From: Sequoia sempervirens
Lineage: Eukaryota > Streptophyta > Pinopsida > Cupressales > Cupressaceae
Length of the DNA: 64,000 bases
NCBI GenBank assembly: GCA_007258455.2
Contig: VDFB02373365.1
Location: forward strand, 222,114,353-222,178,352
Reading direction: 5' to 3'
Shown: piece by piece, positions 10,906-20,892 of the stretch
Position numbering within the stretch: position 1 is the first letter of the stretch
Layout of the letters: each line of letters begins with the position of its first letter
Program-made: the position numbers and the translations under genes
Notes under the pieces: generated by a model
Told to the model about the DNA's origin: nothing
What the model saw: the letters and a program-made list of their open reading frames with translations, nothing else
Databases searched by the model: none

Positions 10906-12595
10906 TGATACAAAATATAATTAGGTCTAGGTGGGGGGGAGTGGAATCATATGTTATGAGGAGGGGAGGGGGTTATGTTGGAAATATGGTAAGTAATCCT
11001 AAAGTTTGATATAGAAAAGGAAATTATGCCCCAGTGATATGAATGACCAATGGTGCTACCATGTCCTTTGCATGAACTTTGGACTCACAAACAAACAAAA
11101 TATTGTCCCTTAACATGCAATGTATTCTTACAACCTTAGTGGACCATAGGGGGGATGATGTCATATACTTGAATTCATAGCATATGCTTCATCCACCTCT
11201 ACTTAAGGTAGTAATTAGCATTGGTGGGTTAGGACAATCACAAATACACCATACAAAAAATGACCATGCCCCATTTCACACTTTGTCCAAAACATAGCAA
11301 GATATGAGTAGATATAGGAAGCCTAGACTAGGTGACTCCATGGGTTTGTAAATAAAATCATAAAAAGAAAAATAATCAATAAAGAAAACATATATCTTTC
11401 CAAGGGTTGGGTGTAGGATAATTATTATGTTGGTCTTGGGAAGGATTCATCCTTATGGGCATGGATAAGGATATTTGGAAAGTTTAATAAGAATGATGAT
11501 TACCTAACCACGTATGTCAGTTATTAATATAATCATGGTTTTGTGAGTATGTCTACATGTCAATATGTCGAATGTTAGATTTTGTTTGTTTGTCAACATT
11601 TGTTTGGTGAAGTGGTGGTGAAGTGTGATTATATTATGGCTTCTTTTTTTATTATGGATGGTGAATGATGGAAATGTGATGTTTTTTATTATGAAAAACT
11701 AGGCATGGTGACCACCAATCCTAGGTACGCATTCAGGTATTTCTTATTGTATCCATTGGGATAGGTAAGATGTATGTGTAGCTTAGTCATGCACATGAGA
11801 ATTTAATGGTAAAAAATGAGGGGTGAGGTAAAATACGGTGAATGTGTATGGGTGGGGAAGGTCATGCAAGCATTCTAATCAATCATACATAAATAATGGG
11901 AGATGGTGATGGTAGATGGTTTATGCATGTGAGTTTTGATGCAAATGGAGACCAAGTAACAATGAGGGATCATATATGATGGGTGAGGTCATGGTAGAAG
12001 AAGATATTTCATTAAAAAGGAAGAGGAGGCGCATGTGGGGGATGGTGAATGTGTATGGGTGGTGGAGGAGTGCAATGGTTTATGCATATGAGTTTTGGCC
12101 TTATGATGCAAATGGGGACATGGATACGTGCAAGACCAAGTGATAATGAGTGACCATATGATGAGGAAAGGTTATGGTAAAAAATAAGTTTTCCAATTAG
12201 AAGAAGCAAGTGGGCATTTGGTGGTTTAGGATGATGGTAGGAAAAGATTCCTTGTTAAAGGAAACTGTGGGTGGGGTTCATATTCATGATAGAAAAACTC
12301 TCATGTTATGAAATATAGATAAGTGACATGTATTACAAGATATAGTTAGTAGGTGGTGTGAATGGATTTATTGTGGATGAAAAGTGTATGGGTGATTAAG
12401 AGATGTAGTATATGGTGGATATGACCCTAAACATGATTCCTGTTTGCTATGTTTTCACCATGGTACTTACCCAAGGTGCCACAAAAAAGTGGATTTCACC
12501 ATTGGATAAATTATTTCTTTTTACTATTTTTGTATTTTTTATGTATAAAATTTCTTAAGATGCACAATATTCATTGGCTCTTCCAAGGGTTCGAC
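10906..12595. other. No gene recognised; possible LTR of the minus-strand gypsy element
   Basis: This lies immediately downstream, in element orientation, of the minus-strand integrase. The 3' LTR of that element is expected here, but I could not match it to a second copy or define ends. It contains several G-rich runs (10930, 12030) and short AATGGGRACAYGG-type duplications near 11945 and 12115. Confidence 0.35.
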
Positions 12596-12692
12596 TTCCA
12601 TAATAGCCAATTGATAAGCACTTGATCCATATTTTACTAATAATATAATGACCTAATCAATTGGGTTCAAACTTGCCTTTCTTTTCACAATC

Positions 12693-13692
12693 CTATAAAT
12701 TGTGTTGATTTTCTTTGAGGATTAAGTCACCTACCTCAAATTTTTTGGGCTTAATTTTCTTATTATATCTTTTTCGGATCCGATTTTGGTAAGCTTGGAG
12801 ATGATTGAGGGCATTAAAGCGTTTCTTTTCCAAAATTTCTAATTGTTGTAAGCAGGCTACACGATATTCTTCATCACCAATGAGATGCTGCAATGATATT
12901 ATTAGGGATGGGAGTTCAACCTCAATTGGAAAAATGAATTTAGCACTATAAACAAGGGAATATGGTGTTTACCTTGTGGGGGTGAAGATGCTAGTGCGAT
13001 AGGCCCATAAGGTAGGATTGTGTTAGATATTCCAATCTTGATCAAATCCATTGATTATATTTTTAAGTATTTTCAGGATTGTTTTGTTAGTGGCATCGAC
13101 TTGACTATTTCCTTGTGGATAATATAGCATGGAGAAATGGTGTTGGATGTGAAACTTTTGACAGATATCAGAGAATTCTTGATTTTTAAACAATTTTCCA
13201 TTTATCTGTGACAATTGAGGATGGTATACCAAAGTGAAAGATATATAATGAAGGATGAATTTGTGATTTTCTTTTTGGTGACGTATTCAATGTAATGGAT
13301 TTGAATCACTTAGTAAAGTACTCAATGGTGATGATGATAAATTTGTGACTGTTGAATGAGGATGGATGAAATTTTCCAATGATATCTATCCCCCATCGTG
13401 AGAAAGGCCAAGTAGTAACAATGGGTTGCACCTCTTGAGATGGTGCATGAATTAAGTAACCATGTTGTTGACATGGATGACAAAATTTTAAAAAATTACT
13501 TGCATCTTGTTCTATTTTTGGAAAATAATATCCAGTGTCTAGCAAATTTTTGACTAGGGAAGGGCCACTAGAATAGGCCCCATAGATACCTTTGTGTACT
13601 TCACTTAAAGCAGTTTGAGCCTCATCTATGTCTAAACACCTCAGGAGGGTCCTATTGAAGGAGCAACGGTATAGAGTATCATCAAGTAACAT
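12693..13692 (-). pseudogene. gypsy-1 integrase
   Basis: The first block (13692-13306) carries the H2C2-type zinc region, seen as EVHKGIYGAYSSGP followed by FCHPCQQHG, and the first catalytic aspartate in RWGIDIIGKFHP. A frame change follows, then 13232-13023 with the end of the catalytic core (LYYPQGNSQVDATNKTILK; the family has Glu where this copy reads D in QVDATNK). The C-terminal part at 12893-12693 has ARNRxLQxLExLEExR-like helices and KKIKPKKFEVGDLILKEN. It is interrupted at 13233-13305 and 12894-13022 by frame changes and stops. It would have joined element DNA to the chromosome. Confidence 0.85.
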
Positions 13693-13839
13693 GAAGCAAG
13701 TGGATTCTTGAATGAATGAATGACATTGGGAGATGGATAAGTTGGGAGGGAGGGCGTTATCATGGAGGTAATTATATATATATATCTTGTCACCACAGAG
13801 CTAGTGACTATTTTGGGGTGTGTCCACTAAGGAACCAAT

Positions 13840-14215
13840 TGTTTCCATAGCATCAATTGCTTTATTATTTAGATGAGGTATTTGATCAAACTAGATTTGC
13901 ATGAAGTATTGTTTGAAGATATCCACCATGTGTTTATAGGGAAATAATTTATCATCCTTTGTTTGATATTCATCATTTACTTGCTTGATGACTAGATGAG
14001 AATCACCATAGACTTGTAACTTAGTTATTTTACATTGAATGACAAGTCTAAGCCCTATAATTAATGCCTTGTATTCAGTGATATTGTTTATGTAAGGAAA
14101 GATAATGTGGTAGGATTTAGGGATGCAATCACCTTGAGGAGTAACAAATAGAATCCTTTCCCCTGAGCCATGCTTAGTGAATGATCCATCAAATTATATA
14201 TTCCACCATGTTCCT
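13840..14215 (-). pseudogene. gypsy-1 second RNase H (aRNH)
   Basis: Minus-strand translation gives FDGSFTKHGSGERILFVTPQ, then NNITEYKALIIGL, LQVYGDSHLVIKQVNDEYQ and NNKAIDAMETIGS. These are the Asp, Glu, Asp and Asp positions of a retroviral/archaeal-type RNase H1, so the catalytic set is still recognisable. It sits after the RT-linked gRNH and before integrase, as in Tat elements. Stops (for example in the FMQI-stop-FDQ region near 13895) show it is decayed. Compare the plus-strand element, where the equivalent domain lies before RT. Confidence 0.75.
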
Positions 14216-15265
14216 TCATACATAGAAAGGATACATTCATTTGGGAACTCTGCTAATAACAGATGTCTGTCCAGTAGATGGGCCTTTGCAAGCTGGTCAT
14301 CAACTGCTTGTCCTTTTATATCCTTTTTTCTACATATTCAATGTCAAACTCATTTATAATCATGATCCATTTCACCATGTGACCTGTGAGGGTAGCCTTT
14401 GAGAGAAAATATTTCAAAGGATCAACTTCGAAGATGAGTTGGGTCTTGTGATTGAGCATGTAGTGTCACCATTTTTTAGCACAAAATACCACAACAAGAC
14501 ATGCCCGTTCAATTGGAGTGTAGTTCAAATCACAACCTACCAAAGTTTGAGATATGTAGTAGATAAATCTTTCTTTTTCCATTGTCATCATGTTGTGCCA
14601 ATAATGCCCCCAATACCACGTTGGTAGTTGATATGTATAAAAAATTGGTTTATATAGATTGGGTGGTATGAGAACATGAGGGAAAAAAAAGGTAATCTTT
14701 GAGTTGTTGAAAGGATTGTTGATAGTTTTTATCCCATTTGAAAGTGACAATTTTGCATAGAATATGTGAAAATGGTTGACATTTATTAACAAGTTGTGCA
14801 ATAAATCTTTTGATTGCTTGAAGTTTCCCTTATAGAATTTGTATATTTTTGATATTATTTGGTGGAGGCATATCTACTATTGCTTTGACCTTGCCCAGAT
14901 CAACTTCTATTCCCTTGCATGAGACAATGAATACCAAAATTTTTCCTGATGTTATGCCAAATACACATTTCTTTGGATTTAGGCGCAGTCGATATTTCTC
15001 TAGTTGATCAAATATATTTTCCAATACCTCTATATGTCCATCTCTTGTTTTTGATTTTCCCAAAATACCATCCACATAATCTTCCATAATATCATGTAGG
15101 ATATCATGAAAAATTACTATCATTTCTCTTTGATATGTGGTTCCTACATTCTTAAGACCAAATGCCATTAGTTGATAGTAGAATGTTCCCCATGAAGTGA
15201 TGAAGGTTGTTTTATGCTGATCTTCATTTGCTATTCGTATTTGGTTGTAGTTGGAAAAACCGTCC

Positions 15266-15404
15266 TATTGGAACACGTTTGTCATTGCGACAAAAGATCC
15301 ACCTATTAATGCCCAATACAAATGCTAGAGATAAACAGATCCACGAGAGGCAGTTAGTCCATGTCACAAATCTGACTTGGGAGACATTGGCGATTAGTCC
15401 AACA
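15266..15404 (-). repeat. TRIM LTR unit, minus-strand 3'-most
   Basis: 139 bp. The plus-strand ends read TATTGGAACACG and GATTAGTCCAACA. The outer CA end has changed to TA. Confidence 0.8.
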
Positions 15405-15451
15405 ATCCCCCCTCAGTTTCACCTAAGGGGATTCAAACCCACAACCATGAT

Positions 15452-15461
15452 TCTGATACCA
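15452..15461 (-). other. TRIM primer binding site
   Basis: The reverse complement reads TGGTATCAGA, complementary to the 3' end of plant initiator tRNA-Met, two bases after a TRIM LTR. The second unit has a mutated version near 15648-15657. Confidence 0.75.
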
Positions 15462-15463
15462 TT

Positions 15464-15600
15464 TGTTGGAACACGTTTGTCGTTGCACCAAACGATTGAC
15501 TTGTTAAAACCTGATACAAATGCCAGAGATAAGAAAATCCACAAGAGGTGGTTAGTTAATGTCTCAAATCCGAAGGGAGATGCTGGTGATTATTCCAAAA
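15464..15600 (-). repeat. TRIM LTR unit, middle
   Basis: 137 bp, TGTTGGAACACG at the plus-strand left. The right end is decayed (TATTCCAAAA). It is shared between two tandem TRIM units. Confidence 0.78.
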
Positions 15601-15659
15601 ATTCCCTCCTTAGTGCTACCCGAGGGGATTCGAACTTGCGATGCGATGTTGATACTATT

Positions 15660-15796
15660 TGTTAGAACACGTTTGTCATTGCACCAAAAGATCGACCTGC
15701 TAATGCTCGATTCAAATGCGAAAGATAAAAATATCCACGAGAGGTGGATAGTCCATGTCATGAATCTAAATGGAGATGCTAGAAATTAGTCCAACA
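15660..15796 (-). repeat. TRIM LTR unit, minus-strand 5'-most
   Basis: 137 bp, plus-strand left TGTTAGAACACG, right AAATTAGTCCAACA. It abuts the interrupted RT codons of gypsy-1. Confidence 0.8.
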
Positions 15797-17276
15797 TATC
15801 CATGAGTGATAGCATTTCATGTCCTACCATTAAGTCTACATTGATGTTGATATTGGGTAGTGGGAGGTCATCTTTTGGACATTCCTTATTGAGATTCCAA
15901 AAGTTAGCACATATTCTTATGCCCCCAGTTGGTTTAGATACTAGTACTATGTTGGAAATCCATTCAAGATAATTAATTGGTTGAATAAAGCCAACTTCTA
16001 GAAGTTTTTGTAATTCTACTTTAACCAAGAGAGCTATTTGTGGATGCATATTTTTGAGTCTTTTCCTTACTAGTTGCATTAGGATATACTACTAGATGAT
16101 GTACCATAAGAAATGGATCAAGGCCTGACATATTTGCATAGGTCCAAGCAAAATTTATAGACCTTCATTTGAGGAATACTGATAGTGTATGATTTATCTC
16201 GTCTTGTAATGTTGCAACTATAAAAGTGATTTTTGGTTCTTCTTCTGGTCCCAAGTTAATGCCAATAGTGGCTTTAACTAACACTATAGATGTTTCTTGA
16301 TATCAAGGAATATAATCAAGTTCCTCATATTCTAGAGCCTCAGAGGTTTTTACTAGAAGATACGTCTTTTATTTTTACTTTTTCATGATCCAAAAGTGCC
16401 TCATCAAGGTTTTTACTAAGGTATCTTTATTTCTCATTTTTATGACTAAGGCACATGATTTGTTCATCGAAATAAGCATCCTTGTGCAGTTTTATTTCAA
16501 ATTCCTTTTATTGATCTCTTATAGGTATGTTTTTTTGAACCCTCATAAGTTTGACGATTGCGTCATCATTTTGAAAGGTATCAAGAATGGGAGGTCCTTG
16601 TTTATCCCAATCGATAAGTTCAAGATAGATGAGTGAAAGATCGATGGGTTGGGATGGTATAATGGTGTAAATGTATTCTTGATCAAAGAGTTGGGAGATG
16701 AGTTCGAAAGGCCCCTCTTGAGGGCTTTTATCACTAGTTAAGGTACTACCAACTTTATTGTGAGCACATTTAGGTTTTTGAGTACCATTTCAGTGGATTC
16801 ATACCAAATTCCATGGTGTTTTTTGTATCCTTGCAATTGAATTGGTTCCATTATACCTTATTCATGTTCCCCCAATCCTTTACCTTTGTAACTCATATAT
16901 TTGCATAAGTCATGTCCTTTTGGATACCTATTGAATTCTAGGAGAGATGGTGACTTTTCTTCTTCTTTATATAACCATGATGAGATTTCCTCACTAAAAT
17001 ATTCTTTATCTAGAATTCCCCATCTATTAAAGCTTTTGAAATTTTATTTAGATTCTATTTTGAGCACCTTGGGTTGACCATGAGACCTAGGTGAAAGGGG
17101 AAGTTGTTTTACATAGAAAGAGTTATGCAGTCCATATTCTCCACATCCTTTGTGAGTAACTTTGATCTTGATATTAGGGGTGGGTTGTGAAGTGGTTTTC
17201 ATGTGGATGGATCGATGTAAGAGGAAGAATTAGATGCTGTATCATTAATTGGACAATGGTGAGTGTGATTATATTT

Positions 17277-17720
17277 TCATTTCAACACTTTGTAGTATTG
17301 GAAAGGTTGCGGGTTAGCTGGTATTGTAACTTCACTACCATTGTATGAAAATTTTAGGCATTGATGGTATGTGGAGGGGACGACTTGCATAGCATGTATC
17401 CAAGGTCGACCAAGGAGGATATTATAAGGAAGATCAAGATCCAAAATTTGACATGTAGTTTCCATGATAGCCAATCCAACTTGGATAGGTAATTTAATGG
17501 TACCTTCAGATCCTCTTTCAACATCATCATATTATTTAATAGTTATCTTCTTTTAAGGATCAATGACATCTTCAGAGTAACCCAACTACTTCATTAAATT
17601 GAGAGTGTATAGGTTAAGGCCAGTCCACCATCTATTAAGACCCTTTTAATGGTATGTTTATGAGAAATTGCTTCAATGAAAATGGGTTTATTATGTGGCA
17701 TATCGGTATGTAAGTATTTA
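17277..17720 (-). pseudogene. gypsy-1 aspartic protease
   Basis: Minus-strand translation shows IKRVLIDGGLALT near 17620, where active gypsy proteases have D-S/G-G-A. After frame changes the clean segment 17474-17277 reads LDLPYNILLGRPWIHAMQ, the ILGRPW flap/C-terminal block. It would have cut Gag-Pol. It lies between gag (18166-19765) and RT. Confidence 0.78.
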
Positions 17721-18165
17721 TTTACAAAAGTAAGGTGGTGTGTCGAGGAAATATGTCCAACTATGGATTAGAATTGGTTTATGTTAATGTCACTTGGTAT
17801 GCGGGACTCTTGAAGAGATTTGTCTAGGATTTATTTATGAATGGGAGATGTGCGAAGAAATACCAAGATGGAAATATGGGATAGGGTTTTTCCAAGATGG
17901 TCTAAGATGTAATATTTATTTTTTGTGGAAGGGGATGATGAGGAGGATGCCCCTTGTATTATCACTCAACCTTCATGGGTGGTGATGACACAATTAGGTG
18001 CTTTAATAATGATTGTGTCAACATGTTCGTCACATTCTTCTATGTGGCCAATGATAGAGTAATGAGATGGTGTTTGAATAGTGTTAGTGTATGTGTATGA
18101 TACAAAATTATAGGATCCAAAATATTTCTTGTCATTAAGCGGTGGGAAGGGTTGTGTATATATCC

Positions 18166-19765
18166 CTAGTTATTCATAGGAGAGTTATGAGTTTGACCTT
18201 CAACATTTATCTCTCCCCTATCAATACGATCTTGTATATGATTTTTAAATTTCATGAATTTATATGTATTATGACCTTTAACCCTATGGTATTCACAATA
18301 TTCATTATCTTTGTACCATGTAGGCTTATGTTGGATTTCATTGAAAGGTTTTGTCATAGGAAATTTTATAAGATTTGCTTGGGAAATTTTATGAAATATG
18401 ACCTCAATTGGTTCCACCAAAGGGGTGTACTTGTGCTTAGGTTGATTATTTTTCCTAGGTTTTCCTTGGTGAATGGTGATAGTATTGGATACGTTTTTTT
18501 GTTGTGATGTGTGTTGATCTTTGGTGGGTTGAATATTTTGCACATGTTTGTTGTCGGTTACCCCATCATTCACAATGCTTTTTATTTTGGACCAACATCT
18601 AAATTTATCATTGGATTGGTTGTTGTTATCTTTTTGGTCCTTATAAATTTTAATTAACCCTTTAGAAATCAAATATTCTTCAATGATTAACCCCCTTTTT
18701 CAATCATTTCATCAAAAGTATTAACACATTGTAATTGTAGGCGAAGACCTATGTCTGTGTTTAAGTTTTCAACAAAGATGGTAACCATTTGTTTTTTGGG
18801 AATATTCAAGGGGAACCTACTTGCTAGTTATCTCCATCATTGAAGGAAGGTGGAAAAACTTTCCCCAAGTTTTTGTTTGGTGTTACATAGTTTAGCCAAT
18901 GTGACTTCTTGTTTAATTTTATATGAAAAATGTATCACAAATGTTTCAGCTAAGTCTGAAAAGGATGTGATTGAACCATGAGGAAGATGTGTGAACCATT
19001 ATAAGGCTTGTCCCCCAAGGCTTCTAGGGAATAATATCATAAGATAGACCTTGCTAGGAGCCATACAATAGCCCCAAACAATATGAATGGGTAGGTGACC
19101 TCTTGACATGTTACATAAAACTCTTTGATATGTTCAACGAGACCACCCTTTCCATTATATTTATTAAATTTGGGTACTTCATAGTTCCTAGGGAAGGGTA
19201 TCGACAGTATGGATTTGTCAAAAGGGTAATGGCATATGTCTTCAAACCTATAGGTCTTCTTGGGTTGACCCATTTAAAGTCCTTGAATCATATTCTTCAT
19301 GTTTTGCAATTATTGGGCAAGGTTGATGTTGCTGGATGGGTGGGTGTTCATGTATTGGTGATTATTTTGGGGTCGGTGGAGGGGTGTTGAAGGGTGGTTT
19401 ATATTGGAAGTATTTGGAGATTGAGAAGTGTTTTTGATATGTTGATTAGTGTGTAAGTATTTGGATGTGTGAGATACTTGAGGTTGAATATAATTGACAT
19501 TGATTGATGTGGTAAGGGGTTTGGTAGGTATGGTAGGGTGGGTAGATGTGTATGTGGTATTCGTAGGAAGATTGAGTCTTAGTTGCGAAGAGGATGAAAG
19601 AAGTTGATCAAACGTTGGTTGAGATGTGGATGTGTAAAGGGGATTATTAGGGTTAGGTTGTGACCCCAAAATATCATTCAAAGAGTGGTTGGATGATGAT
19701 GGATTATTAGAAGGGTATTTCCTCCTAATTTTTGCAATATCAAAGTTGGATGGAAGTTTATCCAC
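18166..19765 (-). pseudogene. gypsy-1 gag
   Basis: The N-terminal part (19765-19310) is Asn/Ser/Thr/Pro-rich. 19273-19037 holds the capsid-type retrotransposon gag block with FPRNYEVPKFNKYNGKG and HIKEFYVTC. The C-terminal part (18672-18166) is Gln/Asn-rich and carries an RNA-binding knuckle-like motif, YCEYHRVKGHNTYKFMKFKN. Frames differ between blocks, so there are frameshifts near 19300 and between 19037 and 18672. Gag would form the particle that packages element RNA. Confidence 0.82.
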
Positions 19766-19800
19766 TTTAGCTAAAAGGTATAATAAGATGGTATCCTTGT

Positions 19801-20270
19801 CAAGCTCATATATTCTTTGAGAAAAGGCCTAATAAGTTATGGGGATCTTGAGAAAAGGCCTACAACCTAGGATAGTTTTCAGGTTGATCTACATATGTTC
19901 ATCATGGGGAGATGTAGGTTGATTGGTGACATCCTCAATGGTAACATTCTCTTGAGAATCCATTTTTCTTTTAGCTTGTGCTCTAGTGGTTGGCATGCAA
20001 AAGAGAGGATTATTTTAGAGAGATGTATTAGGATAGGTGATGGATGGATTTGGATAGGGAATACTTGGACTTGGACTTGGATTAGGATTGGATGATGAAG
20101 ATAACTTAGACCTAGAAGCTAGATCAGGATGGACTTAGAAGTTGGATTAAGATATCTTAGAATGATATGAATGATTTGATAAAGGGTTTGTATTGATAGA
20201 TATAGATGGTCTAACTAAGAATGCTACTTAATATAGGAAAATTATTAAGCAACACTGAAGTTAGAGTATG
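19801..20270. other. No gene; likely 5' untranslated/LTR part of gypsy-1
   Basis: Upstream of the minus-strand gag. The plus strand has simple GGATTTGGATAGGG / TTGGACTTGGA repeats at 20040-20090. It is cut at 20275 by the giant-LTR element, and host sequence resumes at 35800. Confidence 0.35.
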
Positions 20271-20275
20271 ATATG
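20271..20275. other. Target-site duplication, left (giant-LTR element)
   Basis: ATATG, identical to 35795-35799 on the far side of the element. Confidence 0.92.
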
Positions 20276-20892
20276 TGTTACCATTGTTTGATTCCCCATC
20301 TCATTAAGTTTTCCACTAACCCATATAATCCTTTATTCAAATGTGGGTGGTCTTTTATATCATTTTTCTAACTTGGGCGGGCTTTTTCATAGTTTGTCAA
20401 ACTTCTCACTTTGCCGCCTGAGACCCCTTTTGTTTCTTTCAAGTGTTACATATGGCAATGTTTTTTGTACTTGGTCGAACTTCATCCTTAATGTGATTTT
20501 TATGAGCCTGGGTGGCCTTTTTCGGTCACGCTCGAACTTGGGCACATATTTATGAAGTTCTGCAAAACTCTTTTATGACCACCCATAGACGTTTGTTTTT
20601 AAAATTTTCAAAAGACAGTTATATGGGGAATGTTGACAACGACAACTACCACATGCCATGAATCTAAATTGGGAAATTAATGCTCATCCACTCCCATGTT
20701 TTTCCATGTAGTTGTGGTTAATAAAATAGCAGAATCAAAAAACATTCTTCTGGAGGAAATTTTTTGGGGAAGGATTGGAGGACGTGTGCAATGCGAATTG
20801 CAGAAATCACCACCAAAGGTATTTACAATTTATCCATTACAACCTATTAAAAAAATTCAAGAAGTATGTATTGTTGAAAGTCACATTTGAAC

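Larger units (their letters stand above)
15266..15796 (-). mobile_element. Tandem TRIM (terminal-repeat retrotransposon in miniature)
   Basis: On the minus strand this reads LTR - PBS - short internal - LTR - PBS - short internal - LTR. The three terminal repeats are 15660-15796, 15464-15600 and 15266-15404 (137-139 bp, TGTTGGA...TTCCAACA type). The two internal regions are 59 bp each (15405-15463, 15601-15659). Two bases inside a repeat lies TGGTATCAGA (15452-15461 reversed), the initiator-tRNA-Met primer site used by plant copia and TRIM elements. A purine-rich AGGGGG run precedes the next repeat. Flanks are CGTCC (15261-15265) and TATCC (15797-15801), which fit one original CATCC target duplication with one change in each copy. 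It encodes no protein and needs trans-acting enzymes. Confidence 0.82.
14466..16400 (-). pseudogene. gypsy-1 reverse transcriptase and gRNH, split by a TRIM
   Basis: The upstream half (about 16400 to 15797) has RKRLKNMHPQIALLVKVEL, SNIVLVSKPTGGIRIC and HEMLSLMD. The downstream half (15263 to 14830) resumes at GFSNYNQIRIANEDQHKTTF with WGTFYYQLMAFGLKN, the catalytic box as YVDG instead of YVDD, and LRLNPKKCVFGITSGK. The gRNH part (14801-14466) has FIYYISQTLVGCDLNYTPIE. Between Asp and Gly of the MDGF motif lies the 531-bp TRIM array. The mutated YVDD and the insertion each abolish activity. Confidence 0.88.
12600..19800 (-). mobile_element. Ty3/gypsy Tat-like retrotransposon, minus strand (gypsy-1)
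   Basis: Read on the minus strand, domains run gag (19765 to 18166), protease (about 17720-17277), RT and gRNH (about 16400-14466), a second RNase H (about 14215-13840) and integrase (13692-12693). The extra RNase H between gRNH and integrase is the usual Tat-lineage arrangement. The frame is broken repeatedly and the RT is split by a TRIM array at 15266-15796. LTRs were not delimited; the 5' one probably lies to the right of 19800, where the giant-LTR element inserted. Confidence 0.88.

Noticed and set aside
15266..15796. CRISPR-like array or tRNA/SINE cluster
   Set aside because: Three long repeats with two identical-length 59-bp interiors, a PBS and a B-box-like GGTTCGAATCC word fit a TRIM tandem better. 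There are no short direct repeats with unique spacers, no tRNA fold and no 5S rRNA (so not Cassandra).
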